Source: Novosphingobium profundi
GTDB taxonomy: Bacteria; Pseudomonadota; Alphaproteobacteria; Sphingomonadales; Sphingomonadaceae
Assembly: GCF_020524485.1 (NCBI RefSeq)
Contig: NZ_JAIVLF010000003.1
Coordinates: 744,001-808,000 of the forward strand
DNA length: 64,000 nt
Reading direction: 5' to 3'
A program made the translations under genes and the position numbers. Shown in pieces: positions 26,072 to 34,359 of the stretch; positions within the stretch are counted from its first letter, which is position 1, and each line of letters begins with the position of its first letter. Under the pieces are notes generated by a model. That model had not been told where the DNA came from. It saw nothing but the letters and a program-made list of their open reading frames with translations, and ran no database searches.

Positions 26072-28486
26072 GTGACTACAAAGTTCAGGGAAAAAGCATT
26101 CAAGTTCGGTCTGGGCGGCAGCCTCGTGGCTCTGGCCCTTGCGGTGCCGCACCTCGCGCAGGCGCAGGGCGCGGACACCGCCCCTCCTGCGCCCGAGAGC
26201 GCGACGGCCGACAAGGGCGCGGACAATGCCATCGTCGTGACCGCCCGTCGCCGCGAGGAAAGCCTGCTGGAGACGCCCGTCACGCTGAGCGTGATGACCG
26301 ATGAGAATCTGGCGAAGTTGAACGTCGACGACGTGCTGGACCTACAGGCCTTCACGCCTGGCCTCTTTGCCCAGCAGACGGCATCGGGCCGCACCGACCG
26401 CAGCCGCACGGTGCTCTACATCCGCAATATCAAGGACACGCTCAATCCGACCGTATCGGTCTTCCTGGACGGTGCGCCTGTCAATGCCGACCTGCTCAAC
26501 AACCTGGGCAGCGACGTAGCCCGCATCGAAGTGCTCAAGGGGCCGCAAAGCGCTGCGTTCGGCCGTCAGTCCTTTGCCGGCGCGATGAACATCGTCACCA
26601 GCGATCCGGGCAATGACCTTCATTTCAGTTTCGATGGCAGAGCCGGGGCCTACGATCTCGTCGACGTGCGCGGCAGCATCGAGACACCGATCATCAAGGA
26701 CGTGATGGCGCTGCGTGTGACGGCCCGTCGCTACAGCTATGGCGGGCAGTACACCAACAGCTTCGATGGCAGCGCGCTGGGCGAGCAGAGCACGCGCTCG
26801 ATCAACGGTACGCTCGTCATCACGCCGGCCTCCAATTTCAAGGTCAAGGCCTTCGGCATGCTGCTCGAGGATAAGGACGGACCCGGCTCGGGTGCATTCG
26901 CGAGCCAGCAGCCCAGCAATCTGTTCAACTGCAATGCAGGCGGTTCGGCAGATGGTTCGAACAATTGGTTCTGTGGCAAGATCCCGCTCATCAAGGCTGC
27001 CGACATCGGCCAGAATCCGGCGACCCCTGCCTTTGGCGACCAGGTCGTGAACAACTCGCTGGGGGTGATCGATCCCATCTTTACCCCGTTCACCACGCTT
27101 CCGGGCATGGAGCGGCGCGAATACGTCACCAACCTGATCGTCGACTGGACCGTGCCGGGCACGGATATCACGTTGTCCTCGCTCACCGGCTACAACAGGA
27201 CCCGTAACCAGGTGAACCAGGACCTTGATGGGCGCGACACCAGCATGCTGCCCAACACAACCACGCCTGCCATCCCCGGCTTCGTGGGTGACCCGTACAT
27301 CAACTATCCCGACATGGTGATGGGCAGCGACGAGAACTTCAGCCAGGAGTTCCGCGCGACCTCCGGCTCCAATCAGCCGCTGCGCTGGATGATCGGTGTC
27401 AACTACTTCAAGCTGAGCAACCGCAGCTATGTGGCGGGCATGTTCCCGAACCTGGTCGTCCCCTTCACCGATGGTTCGCTCAACACGCTGGTCGACAAGA
27501 GCGTGTTCGGCTCGCTCTCCTACGATGTGACCGACGAGCTGACGCTCAACCTCGAGGGACGCTACATCCAGGAAGAGCTGACCACCTACTTCCGTGATCC
27601 CAAGACGATCCGCGATCGTGGCAAGTACAACCGCTTCGTGCCGCGCGTCTCGCTGCAGTACCAGTTCGATCCCGACATGATGGCCTATGCGACCTATTCC
27701 AAGGGCATGAACAAGGGCGGCTTCAACCTTTCGGTGCTCCCGCTCACCGACGCGCAGCGCGCCTATCTGGCCGAGCAGGTGGACGTCACCAACATCTACA
27801 AGCCGGCCTCGCTCGACAACTACGAAGTGGGCTTCAAGGGGACGCTGTTCAACGCCCTGACGCTCAGCGCCGCGGTGTTCTATGCCAAGTGGAAGGACCA
27901 GGCGATCAGCAACTCGCTGCAGGTCCCCAATTCGGTGGAAGGTGCCAGCGATATCGGCGTGTCGGTCACCCAGAACACCGGCCGCTCCACCGTCAAGGGC
28001 GCCGAGATCGAGGGCAACCTGCGTGCAAGCGACAACCTGACGTTCGACTTCAACGCCGGATACAGTAAGGTCACGCTGGACACGGATATCCCCTGCGCAT
28101 CGTGCGTCGCGATTTCGGGCAACGACACCGTCTATGCCGGAGCAATCAATCCGGCAGGCCCCGTCTTCTCCAGTAACGTGGGTGCCGAATACGGCTTTGC
28201 AGTGAGCGATGAATACCGCTGGTTCGTGCGCGCCGACTACGCCCATCGCAGCCGGGTCTATCTGACTTACGAGAATCTCGCCTGGATCGGAGATCAGGAC
28301 ACGGTGAATCTGCGCACCGGGCTGACTAGCGAGAACATCTCCTTGCAGCTCTACGTCAACAACGTGTTCGACAATCGCACGTACGGCGCGGCGCAGGCCA
28401 CCACCAGTCTGCTTGGAGGCAATGGTGTCGCCCTGTCGATGCCGACAAAGCGCGAAGGTGGCGTTCGCCTGCGCTTCGGCTTCTGA
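26072..28486 (+). CDS. TonB-dependent receptor
   Basis: 804-aa outer-membrane receptor. GTG 26072 is preceded by GGGGAAGAAG. It has a signal peptide ending ALAVPHLAQAQG, a TonB box (NAIVVTARRREE), a plug domain with VARIEVLKGPQSAAFGRQSFAGAMN, and a barrel closing with GGVRLRFGF. The plug motif has SAAFGR where most have GTLYGR. It follows the LLM gene by 42 bases on the same strand, so outer-membrane uptake is probably co-regulated with the symporter and oxygenases. The ligand is unknown. Confidence 0.93.
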   Translation: MTTKFREKAFKFGLGGSLVALALAVPHLAQAQGADTAPPAPESATADKGADNAIVVTARRREESLLETPVTLSVMTDENLAKLNVDDVLDLQAFTPGLFAQQTASGRTDRSRTVLYIRNIKDTLNPTVSVFLDGAPVNADLLNNLGSDVARIEVLKGPQSAAFGRQSFAGAMNIVTSDPGNDLHFSFDGRAGAYDLVDVRGSIETPIIKDVMALRVTARRYSYGGQYTNSFDGSALGEQSTRSINGTLVITPASNFKVKAFGMLLEDKDGPGSGAFASQQPSNLFNCNAGGSADGSNNWFCGKIPLIKAADIGQNPATPAFGDQVVNNSLGVIDPIFTPFTTLPGMERREYVTNLIVDWTVPGTDITLSSLTGYNRTRNQVNQDLDGRDTSMLPNTTTPAIPGFVGDPYINYPDMVMGSDENFSQEFRATSGSNQPLRWMIGVNYFKLSNRSYVAGMFPNLVVPFTDGSLNTLVDKSVFGSLSYDVTDELTLNLEGRYIQEELTTYFRDPKTIRDRGKYNRFVPRVSLQYQFDPDMMAYATYSKGMNKGGFNLSVLPLTDAQRAYLAEQVDVTNIYKPASLDNYEVGFKGTLFNALTLSAAVFYAKWKDQAISNSLQVPNSVEGASDIGVSVTQNTGRSTVKGAEIEGNLRASDNLTFDFNAGYSKVTLDTDIPCASCVAISGNDTVYAGAINPAGPVFSSNVGAEYGFAVSDEYRWFVRADYAHRSRVYLTYENLAWIGDQDTVNLRTGLTSENISLQLYVNNVFDNRTYGAAQATTSLLGGNGVALSMPTKREGGVRLRFGF

Positions 28487-28522
28487 ACGCAAGGTGGGGC
28501 TTTGTTGCCTCGCTGACACTCC

Positions 28523-28581
28523 AGGACCTGCATTTGGAGGTATTCCTCGGCTTTCGAGGGGCACGGCCACATGCAGGTCCT
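28523..28581. repeat. Inverted repeat after the TonB receptor
   Basis: Arms AGGACCTGCAT (28523-28533) and ATGCAGGTCCT (28571-28581) are exact complements, 37 bases apart, enclosing a smaller CTCG...CGAG stem. It lies 37 bases after the receptor stop and 67 before the next start. It may be an attenuator, a processing site or a protein-binding site; no T-tract follows. Confidence 0.6.
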
Positions 28582-28648
28582 CACGTGCCGGGGGCCAGCC
28601 TGTTGCGGCGGAGCACCGGCCCTCCCGCGCATTTGGAAATACCGCGTT

Positions 28649-30025
28649 ATGACAACTTCACGTCATGTGACCCAATTGGCAACGCTGCCACTCGTCGCCT
28701 ATAGCGCGATGACGCTGGGGCCCTCGATCTTCCAGTTAGTCATTAACGTCATGCTTCCACAGCTCTATGCCAAGGAGTTGGGGCTGGCTTTCGCCAAACT
28801 GGGGATCGCGCTTCTGGCGATCCGCATCATCGATTCCGTCCTGGACCAGATTGCCGGCATTCTGTCGGACTGGACGCGTCACAAGCTGGGCTCGCGCAAG
28901 GTCTGGATCGCGCTGGGCATGGCCTTGATGCTGGGGGCCTGCTTCAAGCTCTTCATCCCCCCCCTCGATGTCGACATCTTCTATTTCGTAGCCTGGCGGG
29001 TGGTCTACGATATCGGCTGGACGCTATTCCACGTGAGCTACACCGCCTGGGGGGCGGAACTTAGCACCAACTACGAGGACCGCTCACGCATTGCGGGCTA
29101 TTCGGGGATCGCAACGAATCTGGGGGTCGTGCTCAAAAGCGTGGCGCCGATCGTCCTGTTCTGGGCAGGGCTTACGCAAAGTTCGGCGTTCACCATGGAA
29201 TCGTTCACCTACCTCTACTGGATCGCGCTGCCCGTCATTTCGCTGATCACGCTTGTTACGGTCCTCAAGACCCCGCCCGGCCCCGAGGTCTCGCGCAAGT
29301 CGACCGACCTGAAGGGACTGTTGCGCTCGGTCCGCTGCAATCCCCCTTTCTGGATCTACATCACCAGCTTCCTGGTCACGGCCCTGGGCCAAGGCATCAC
29401 GGGACTGCTGTTCACGTTCTATGACAGCTACCTCCAGCTGGGGCCGTTCTATCCCTACCTCATGACCGGCTTCGGGGTGATCACGGTGCTGTCGATCCCG
29501 TTGTGGATACGCATTTCGAACCGGGTCGGGAAGCACCGGGCCTATGCGGCTTCGGCGTTCATCGCAGCCTTGTCGCTGCAGGCGTTCTGGCTGATCGATC
29601 CAGCCCAGCTTTCGCAGGTCCAGGTCGCCATATATGGCGGCGTCGTGCTGCTGCTGGTGTCCTTCTCGACCTCCTGCGCCTTCGTTGCTCCGGCTGCTAT
29701 CCTTGCAGATGTCGTCGACTACGCCACCTGGCGCACGGGGGTGGCGCGCGCGGGCTCCTATTTTGCCTTCTATTCGCTGGTGACGAAGATCGCCATGGCC
29801 CTCGGCAATGGGTTCGGTTTCCTGCTTCTGGGCGCCTTTGGTTATGAAGTCGGGGCAGAAGCGGTGAACGATGCATCGGCCACCTTCGGCCTGATGTTCA
29901 CGGTCTTGTTGCTTCCCGGTGTGTTGATGATAGCGGGCGGCCTCATCATTCTTCGCTTTCCGCTGACCGTGCGTCGACATGCCATTCTTCAGCGCCGGAT
30001 CGCCCGGCTTCAGGCGGCGATGTAG
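28649..30025 (+). CDS. GPH-family symporter (MFS) 2
   Basis: 458-aa, twelve-helix transporter, second GPH/MFS-type symporter of the cluster. ATG 28649 gives MTTSRHVTQLATLPL. Family features are IRIIDSVLDQIAGILSDWTRHKLGSRKVW (conserved acid-rich loop 2-3, part) and VAPAAILADVVDYATWRTG in the second half, a motif with the conserved Asp residues seen in GPH proteins. It is only distantly similar to the 23595 transporter. Having two symporters of one family in one cluster suggests import of substrate and export or import of an intermediate. A hairpin precedes it. Confidence 0.86.
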   Translation: MTTSRHVTQLATLPLVAYSAMTLGPSIFQLVINVMLPQLYAKELGLAFAKLGIALLAIRIIDSVLDQIAGILSDWTRHKLGSRKVWIALGMALMLGACFKLFIPPLDVDIFYFVAWRVVYDIGWTLFHVSYTAWGAELSTNYEDRSRIAGYSGIATNLGVVLKSVAPIVLFWAGLTQSSAFTMESFTYLYWIALPVISLITLVTVLKTPPGPEVSRKSTDLKGLLRSVRCNPPFWIYITSFLVTALGQGITGLLFTFYDSYLQLGPFYPYLMTGFGVITVLSIPLWIRISNRVGKHRAYAASAFIAALSLQAFWLIDPAQLSQVQVAIYGGVVLLLVSFSTSCAFVAPAAILADVVDYATWRTGVARAGSYFAFYSLVTKIAMALGNGFGFLLLGAFGYEVGAEAVNDASATFGLMFTVLLLPGVLMIAGGLIILRFPLTVRRHAILQRRIARLQAAM

Positions 30026-30097
30026 CCGCGAAGCCGAGCGAGCATTTTTCCGCCGGACATTTTTCTCACGTTCTTATTCAGGGGCAACCAAACAATC

Positions 30098-30754
30098 ATG
30101 ATCGACATGCATCGTGTGGTCGTATTCTTTCACATCCTGCTTTTCGTATATTGGCTCGGCGCCGACCTCGGGGTGCTTCTTAACGGCGTTATCGGTAACA
30201 GGGGGCGTATTTCGGATTCTGGCCGTGCGGCCCTGCGCGAAGCGGCCGATTGGGTCGACATGGGGCCCCGAACCTGCATGGTGCTGATGGTCGCGGTGGG
30301 CCTGACACTGGCACGCGCTTGGGGCTTTCCGCTCAGCGCTGGCAAACTGGCAGGCGTCTGGATACTCGATCTGGTCTGGCTGGGGCTGGTCTGGGGGCTA
30401 TTCCTGCGACGCGGCACGCCGCTGGCCAAGAAACTGTTCTGGGCCGACCTTGCCCTGCGCGGGATCGTCACCGTGCTGTTCCTGGGCCTTGGCATCTCGA
30501 GCTTCCTGTTCGGTTCGCCCGTGGAGCTGGGCTGGCTCGCGGCCAAGCTTGTGCTGTTCGGTACACTTGTCCTGCTGGGGGTCATTATCCGCATCCTGAT
30601 CCTGAGTGGAGCACTTGCTCCGCCCAAGGCGGGAAGGGCCGCCGATGGCAGCTATATCCCGCGCCCCTTCTGGGATCCGCTGCGCATTACGGTTCTGACG
30701 ATTTGGGCACTGGTGGCTGTCATGGCGTTTCTGGGGACAGTGAAGCCGTTCTGA
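30098..30754 (+). CDS. Unknown polytopic membrane protein
   Basis: 218-aa protein with about six hydrophobic segments: residues 4-26 (VVVFFHILLFVYWLGADLG), 58-75, 82-104, 115-135, 140-160 and 192-212. His5 and His12 in the first helix and a conserved-looking WLGAD recall haem- or quinone-associated membrane proteins such as CopD-like families, but no signature is complete. It is the last gene on the plus-strand arm, 72 bases after the symporter, and may be a transport or electron-transfer accessory. The function is unknown. Confidence 0.7.
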   Translation: MIDMHRVVVFFHILLFVYWLGADLGVLLNGVIGNRGRISDSGRAALREAADWVDMGPRTCMVLMVAVGLTLARAWGFPLSAGKLAGVWILDLVWLGLVWGLFLRRGTPLAKKLFWADLALRGIVTVLFLGLGISSFLFGSPVELGWLAAKLVLFGTLVLLGVIIRILILSGALAPPKAGRAADGSYIPRPFWDPLRITVLTIWALVAVMAFLGTVKPF

Positions 30755-31110
30755 GATCGCATCTGGGGGGAGGCATGAAATCGCCGTCCGGGATGGAGCC
30801 ACTGCCGGTGTGTCACACTTGCTTCGCTTAGCCCAGGAACTTCTCGAAGAACGGGGTGACCTTTTCCCGCGCCTGGCCGACAGGCTCGGCCTGATCGTAG
30901 ATGGCGTAGCGGCTGCCTTGGCATGACGCGCGGTAGATGCACGTTTATCCTTTCGAAACAACAAGTCGTTTTCGTCCCTTGGCGGGTGCGAAAATCTCGC
31001 TCTCTGCGATCCTAAAGGCGCCCGATGGACTTTCGACCGATGTGGCCATTTCTTCGGCTTTTCGAGGTTCAGAATCGGAAAGCGCATGCCTGCAATTCCG
31101 ACAAGCATGA
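30755..31110. other. Island boundary region
   Basis: Apart from the hydrolase fragment at 30828-30945, no gene is recognised. Base composition changes across this stretch, from the very GC-rich LLM cluster to the less GC-rich catabolic operon. Confidence 0.5.
30828..30945 (-). pseudogene. C-terminal fragment of a dienelactone-hydrolase-like protein
   Basis: Reading the minus strand gives YAIYDQAEPVGQAREKVTPFFEKFLG and a stop at 30828 (two pieces of one tail). This pattern matches the final helix of dienelactone hydrolase/alpha-beta hydrolase proteins. Upstream codons soon hit a stop, so only the tail of the gene remains. It lies at the left edge of the catabolic island and may be a leftover of the gene present before the island arrived or of a deleted island gene. 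Confidence 0.55.
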
Positions 31111-32076
31111 TCAGGCGGCAATCACCTTCTGGACGATCGCGCCAAACGGCGACCGGCCTCGCACTGTGCGCGCTTCCATGTGCAGGCTATCGCCAAAGCT
31201 CATGAAGCCGGTCTTTGCCCCGCCCTCGGAAATCATTTCGATGGCCCGCCGTTCGGAAATGCAACTCGACCCCACTTCGGTATAATTGGCATTCGATACG
31301 GTACCGGAACCGATGACCGTTGCTGCCACCAGATCCCGCGATCGCGCTGCATGGGCAATCAGCTCGCCAAAACCGAACAGCATGGGCTCTCCATTGGCGC
31401 GGCCGAACGGCCTGCCATTCCAGTCGATATGGAGGTCGAGACAGACGCGGCCATCGCGCCAGTCATCGCCAAGCTCGTCGGGCGTGATGGCAAAGGGCGC
31501 CATCGAGCAGGCTGGCTTGGCCTGCACCCAGCCAAAGCCGGTCTTCATCTCGACCGGCGCGATGGCCCGCAAAGACCAATCGTTGATCTGCACCAGCAGC
31601 TTGATGTGATCGAGCGCGTCTGACGGCCCGGTACCCATCGGCACGCGATCGACGATCACGCCGAACTCGCCTTCGAAATCGATCCCGTCGGCTTCGCTTG
31701 GCAAACGGACGTCTTCGGTGGGTCCGATGAAGCGGTCCGACATGCCCTGGTACATCAGCGGCCTGTCGGTATCGACCGGGTCCAATCCAAAAGCGATCTG
31801 CATCAATTCCGCATGCGTGCCATAGACCGATCCATCCAGCCATTGCCAGCTGCGCGGCATCGGCGCTCGCATCTTCGCAAGATCAAGGACCTCGCCCTCG
31901 CCCGCGGCCAGTCTTGAAGATAATTGCTCAAGGATCCGCGATGCCCGTGACCAATCCTCAATCGCGGTCAACAGATCAGCCGGCCAATCAGGCGCGCCAA
32001 GGTATCGCATCCCGTCCTGCGAGACCACCACCAGTCGCCCGTCAGGGGTTCCGTTATCGATAGTTGCCAAACGCAT
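31111..32076 (-). CDS. Fumarylacetoacetate hydrolase (FAH)-family protein 1
   Basis: 321-aa FAH-fold, metal-dependent hydrolase or isomerase acting on acyl-pyruvate-type ring-fission products. ATG 32076 gives MRLATIDNGTPDGRLVVV. The metal site is seen in DFEGEFGVIVDRVP (Glu-x-Glu) with a downstream Asp in INDWSLRAI. The substrate region contains GTGPSDALDHIKLLVQIND, and VIGSGTVSNANYTEVGSSC and ISERRAIEMISEG are typical C-terminal blocks. It is the last gene of the twelve-gene minus operon. It differs clearly from the two FAH paralogues on the plus strand and is the longer fumarylacetoacetase-like subtype. Confidence 0.9.
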   Translation of the reverse strand: MRLATIDNGTPDGRLVVVSQDGMRYLGAPDWPADLLTAIEDWSRASRILEQLSSRLAAGEGEVLDLAKMRAPMPRSWQWLDGSVYGTHAELMQIAFGLDPVDTDRPLMYQGMSDRFIGPTEDVRLPSEADGIDFEGEFGVIVDRVPMGTGPSDALDHIKLLVQINDWSLRAIAPVEMKTGFGWVQAKPACSMAPFAITPDELGDDWRDGRVCLDLHIDWNGRPFGRANGEPMLFGFGELIAHAARSRDLVAATVIGSGTVSNANYTEVGSSCISERRAIEMISEGGAKTGFMSFGDSLHMEARTVRGRSPFGAIVQKVIAA

Positions 32077-32108
32077 TCTTTGCCTGCCTTCCACATAAAT
32101 CCTGTGCG

Positions 32109-32879
32109 TCAGTTTCCATCCGACACCAGCGTCCCACCATCGACGACAAGCGTTTGCCCGGTAATGAAGCTTGATGCATCGCTTGCAAGGAACAGGGCTG
32201 TTGCGGCGATCTCCTCTGGCCGTCCTGTCCGGCGCAGCGCCGTTTGCCCAAGCCGCTTCCGGGACGCTTGCTCATCTGTCAGAATGGCGTCCGCCCAGCT
32301 GGTACTGATCAGGCCTGGCGCGATGACATTGGCCCTGATGCCTGACGGGCCCCATTCGACGGCAAGATTGCGGGCAAGCTGCGATACCCCCGCTTTCGTG
32401 ATCCCATATCCGCCGATCGCCTTATTCCCGCGCAATCCGGCAATACTGGACATCAGGACGATGCTACCCGCGCCGCGCTCGGCCATTGTCGGGGCAATCA
32501 GGCCGGACAGGATCAGCGGATGCTCAAGGTTGACCGCAAGAAGCCGGCGCCATTGATCATCGAGCATTTCATGCATGGGCCCCGGTTTTCCGGCGATCCC
32601 TGCATTGCACACCAAAACGTCGAGTTGTCCTACCCACCGTACCATTTCCACCAGCGCGGCCCGATCGGCAAGATCAACGGTTCTCGCCTGCGCTCCGATC
32701 GAATCGGCAAGCTCCAGACAGGCATCGCCATCGACATCGGCAAGCAGCAATTCGGCTCCTGCAGTGGCGAACAAACGTGCGGTAGCCTGCCCTATCCCGC
32801 GCGCCGCGCCGGTAACAAGCGCCCGTTTCCCGTCCAGCCGGAAAGGCGACAATGGGTCATTGGCCACGGCGCACCGCAT
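32109..32879 (-). CDS. Short-chain dehydrogenase/reductase
   Basis: NAD(P)-dependent classical SDR (~256 aa). Rossmann motif VTGAARGIGQATARL, NAG motif (LVCNAGIAG), catalytic Ser in MSSIAG and YxxxK in GGYGITKAG are all present, with the C-terminal SSFITGQTLVVDGG. The start is ATG 32879, inside the end of the preceding epimerase gene; GTG 32867 is an alternative. The overlap indicates translational coupling. A role in oxidising or reducing an alcohol/ketone or cis-dihydrodiol intermediate of the pathway is inferred from position. Confidence 0.91.
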   Translation of the reverse strand: MRCAVANDPLSPFRLDGKRALVTGAARGIGQATARLFATAGAELLLADVDGDACLELADSIGAQARTVDLADRAALVEMVRWVGQLDVLVCNAGIAGKPGPMHEMLDDQWRRLLAVNLEHPLILSGLIAPTMAERGAGSIVLMSSIAGLRGNKAIGGYGITKAGVSQLARNLAVEWGPSGIRANVIAPGLISTSWADAILTDEQASRKRLGQTALRRTGRPEEIAATALFLASDASSFITGQTLVVDGGTLVSDGN

Positions 32880-33747
32880 CGACCAGTTCGGCGAGCTTTT
32901 CGGCCGGTGCAAAGCCCAGTCCTGTCGCCTTTGCGCAGTTCATGGATGGCAAAGAGCCAAAGAGGCGACGCAATGCGGCCTGTTCCTCGTATCGAATGCG
33001 GGATGCATCGCCGTGGACCGCCAGCGCTGCCACCAGCGCGTCCATCCTAACTTGTGTCGCCGGAAGCAGTAACGGACCGCCTACCGAGAATTCGCCAAGC
33101 ATGGCATGCGCGAGATGGCTGGCGCATGCCGAGGATGAGGCAATCCAGCTGATCGCGTCAGGGCCGACCGGCAGGACATATTCCTGCCGATTCAATACCG
33201 CATGAAAGATGTCGCTCAGAAACGCAGAACCGAAACCTGCCGCCAATTGGGGACGCGCGACAATGCCGGAAAGGCGAACTGCGACCCCTTCCAGCTTCTT
33301 GCGCCGGACTGCATCGGCAAAGGCTAGTTCGGCCATGCGCTTATGCGTTCCATAGACGGACGCGGGCCGTGCGGGGGTGTCTTCGTCGACCTGTGCAGGC
33401 AGGTCGCCCGCATAGACAGCGATCGAACTGGTGAGGATCAGGCGCTTGCCTTCAAGCCGTTCGATCAGGTCCAGCGACATGTCCAGATTGATCGATCGCG
33501 ACAACACCGGATCGGCTTCCGCAGCGGCGCCTGGCAGCGCCGCAAGGTGGCAGATGACCTTCGCCTGATCGAGCAGGGCGAATGCCTCCTGCTCCGTCGC
33601 CAGATTGGCACTCTCGCAGGTAAATCCATCGATCCGGAACGGTTCCCGGTCGATCAGCAGGGTATCGCCCGCCAAGCCAAGCTCGGCCAGTCGGGCGGCC
33701 AGTGCCCGACCGACCAATCCACCGGCGCCGATGACAGCGAACCGCAT
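32857..33747 (-). CDS. NAD-dependent epimerase/dehydratase-family oxidoreductase
   Basis: 296-aa extended-SDR protein. The N-terminus has GAGGLVGRALAARLAELG (GxxGxxG), an acidic LLIDREPF, LAALPG, catalytic Ser/Thr in LILTSSIAVYAG and YxxxK in SVYGTHKRMAE. It resembles the DenD/uronate-dehydrogenase-like group used in sugar-acid and some lignin-derived compound pathways. It lies three bases after the cupin gene and overlaps the SDR gene, so the three are one translation unit. The substrate is unknown. Confidence 0.88.
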   Translation of the reverse strand: MRFAVIGAGGLVGRALAARLAELGLAGDTLLIDREPFRIDGFTCESANLATEQEAFALLDQAKVICHLAALPGAAAEADPVLSRSINLDMSLDLIERLEGKRLILTSSIAVYAGDLPAQVDEDTPARPASVYGTHKRMAELAFADAVRRKKLEGVAVRLSGIVARPQLAAGFGSAFLSDIFHAVLNRQEYVLPVGPDAISWIASSSACASHLAHAMLGEFSVGGPLLLPATQVRMDALVAALAVHGDASRIRYEEQAALRRLFGSLPSMNCAKATGLGFAPAEKLAELVDAVRRGQ

Positions 33748-33750
33748 GAA

Positions 33751-34359
33751 TCAGGCCTGCAGTTCCGGGCTATATTTCCCGTCGATCAGGATAAACGCGA
33801 TGCGGCAGTTCTTATCCGACCGGTTGGCCCAGCCATGATTGGTACCCTGCTGGATAACGATATCGCCAGCCTTTGCGACGCATTCGCCGACATCCAGAAG
33901 AAGCGTGATTTCGCCTTCCAGTACGATGCCATAGTCGATGGTTTCGGTCCGGTGCATGAACGCATGGCGCGATGTGGCCCCACTGTGCGAGGACGCATCG
34001 CCTGCGCCGATCGCGGCAAAATGTTCGCGCGCCTCTTCCGGCGTCAGATTTTCCAGACGCCCGTCTTCAGGCGGAATATCAAGGACGCGGATGCGCGTGC
34101 CGTTCTTCGGCGGCGCAAGCTGAATGCCGTCTTCCGGCGGTTCCGATCCGTCCGGCCGAATCTGTGCAGGCGTCTCGGTCGTATTCCAGACCTCATAGAA
34201 CCAGGGCCCGAACTCCTCTCCGATCTTGGCAACGCGCGGCGGCGGAGCGGCTTCGAGCAGGACGGCCTCGCCCTTTTCGTTATGCCCCGTCACGATGCGA
34301 CGAAAGGGTGCAGTCTTCACCGAATTCTCCTCTTGGATGTCATTTTCGATATCAGTCAT
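33751..34359 (-). CDS. Cupin-domain protein
   Basis: 202-aa single-domain cupin. The C-terminal half holds the conserved cupin 1 and 2 motifs: HAFMHRTETIDYGIVLEGE (first motif, with His/Glu metal ligands) and GDIVIQQGTNHGWANRS (second motif, with His). The N-terminal half (FRRIVTGHNEKGEAV, FYEVWNTTETPAQI) matches the pattern of cupins found beside catabolic hydrolases. It may be a metal-dependent isomerase, dioxygenase or a sensor of an acid intermediate. It overlaps the GST gene by eight bases. Gentisate dioxygenases are also cupins but are longer, two-domain proteins, so that identity is unlikely. Confidence 0.87.
   Translation of the reverse strand: MTDIENDIQEENSVKTAPFRRIVTGHNEKGEAVLLEAAPPPRVAKIGEEFGPWFYEVWNTTETPAQIRPDGSEPPEDGIQLAPPKNGTRIRVLDIPPEDGRLENLTPEEAREHFAAIGAGDASSHSGATSRHAFMHRTETIDYGIVLEGEITLLLDVGECVAKAGDIVIQQGTNHGWANRSDKNCRIAFILIDGKYSPELQA

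Noticed and set aside
24902..26152. 416-codon minus-strand frame opposite LLM gene 3
   Set aside because: Antisense to a well-conserved LLM monooxygenase and spans three plus-strand genes.
26342..28570. 742-codon minus-strand frame opposite the TonB receptor
   Set aside because: No recognisable domain, and it is fully antisense to an unmistakable receptor gene; a mirror of the codon pattern.
33751..34359. Cupin considered as gentisate 1,2-dioxygenase next to GST and FAH
   Set aside because: Too short and single-domain; gentisate dioxygenases are bicupins of roughly 340-350 residues.
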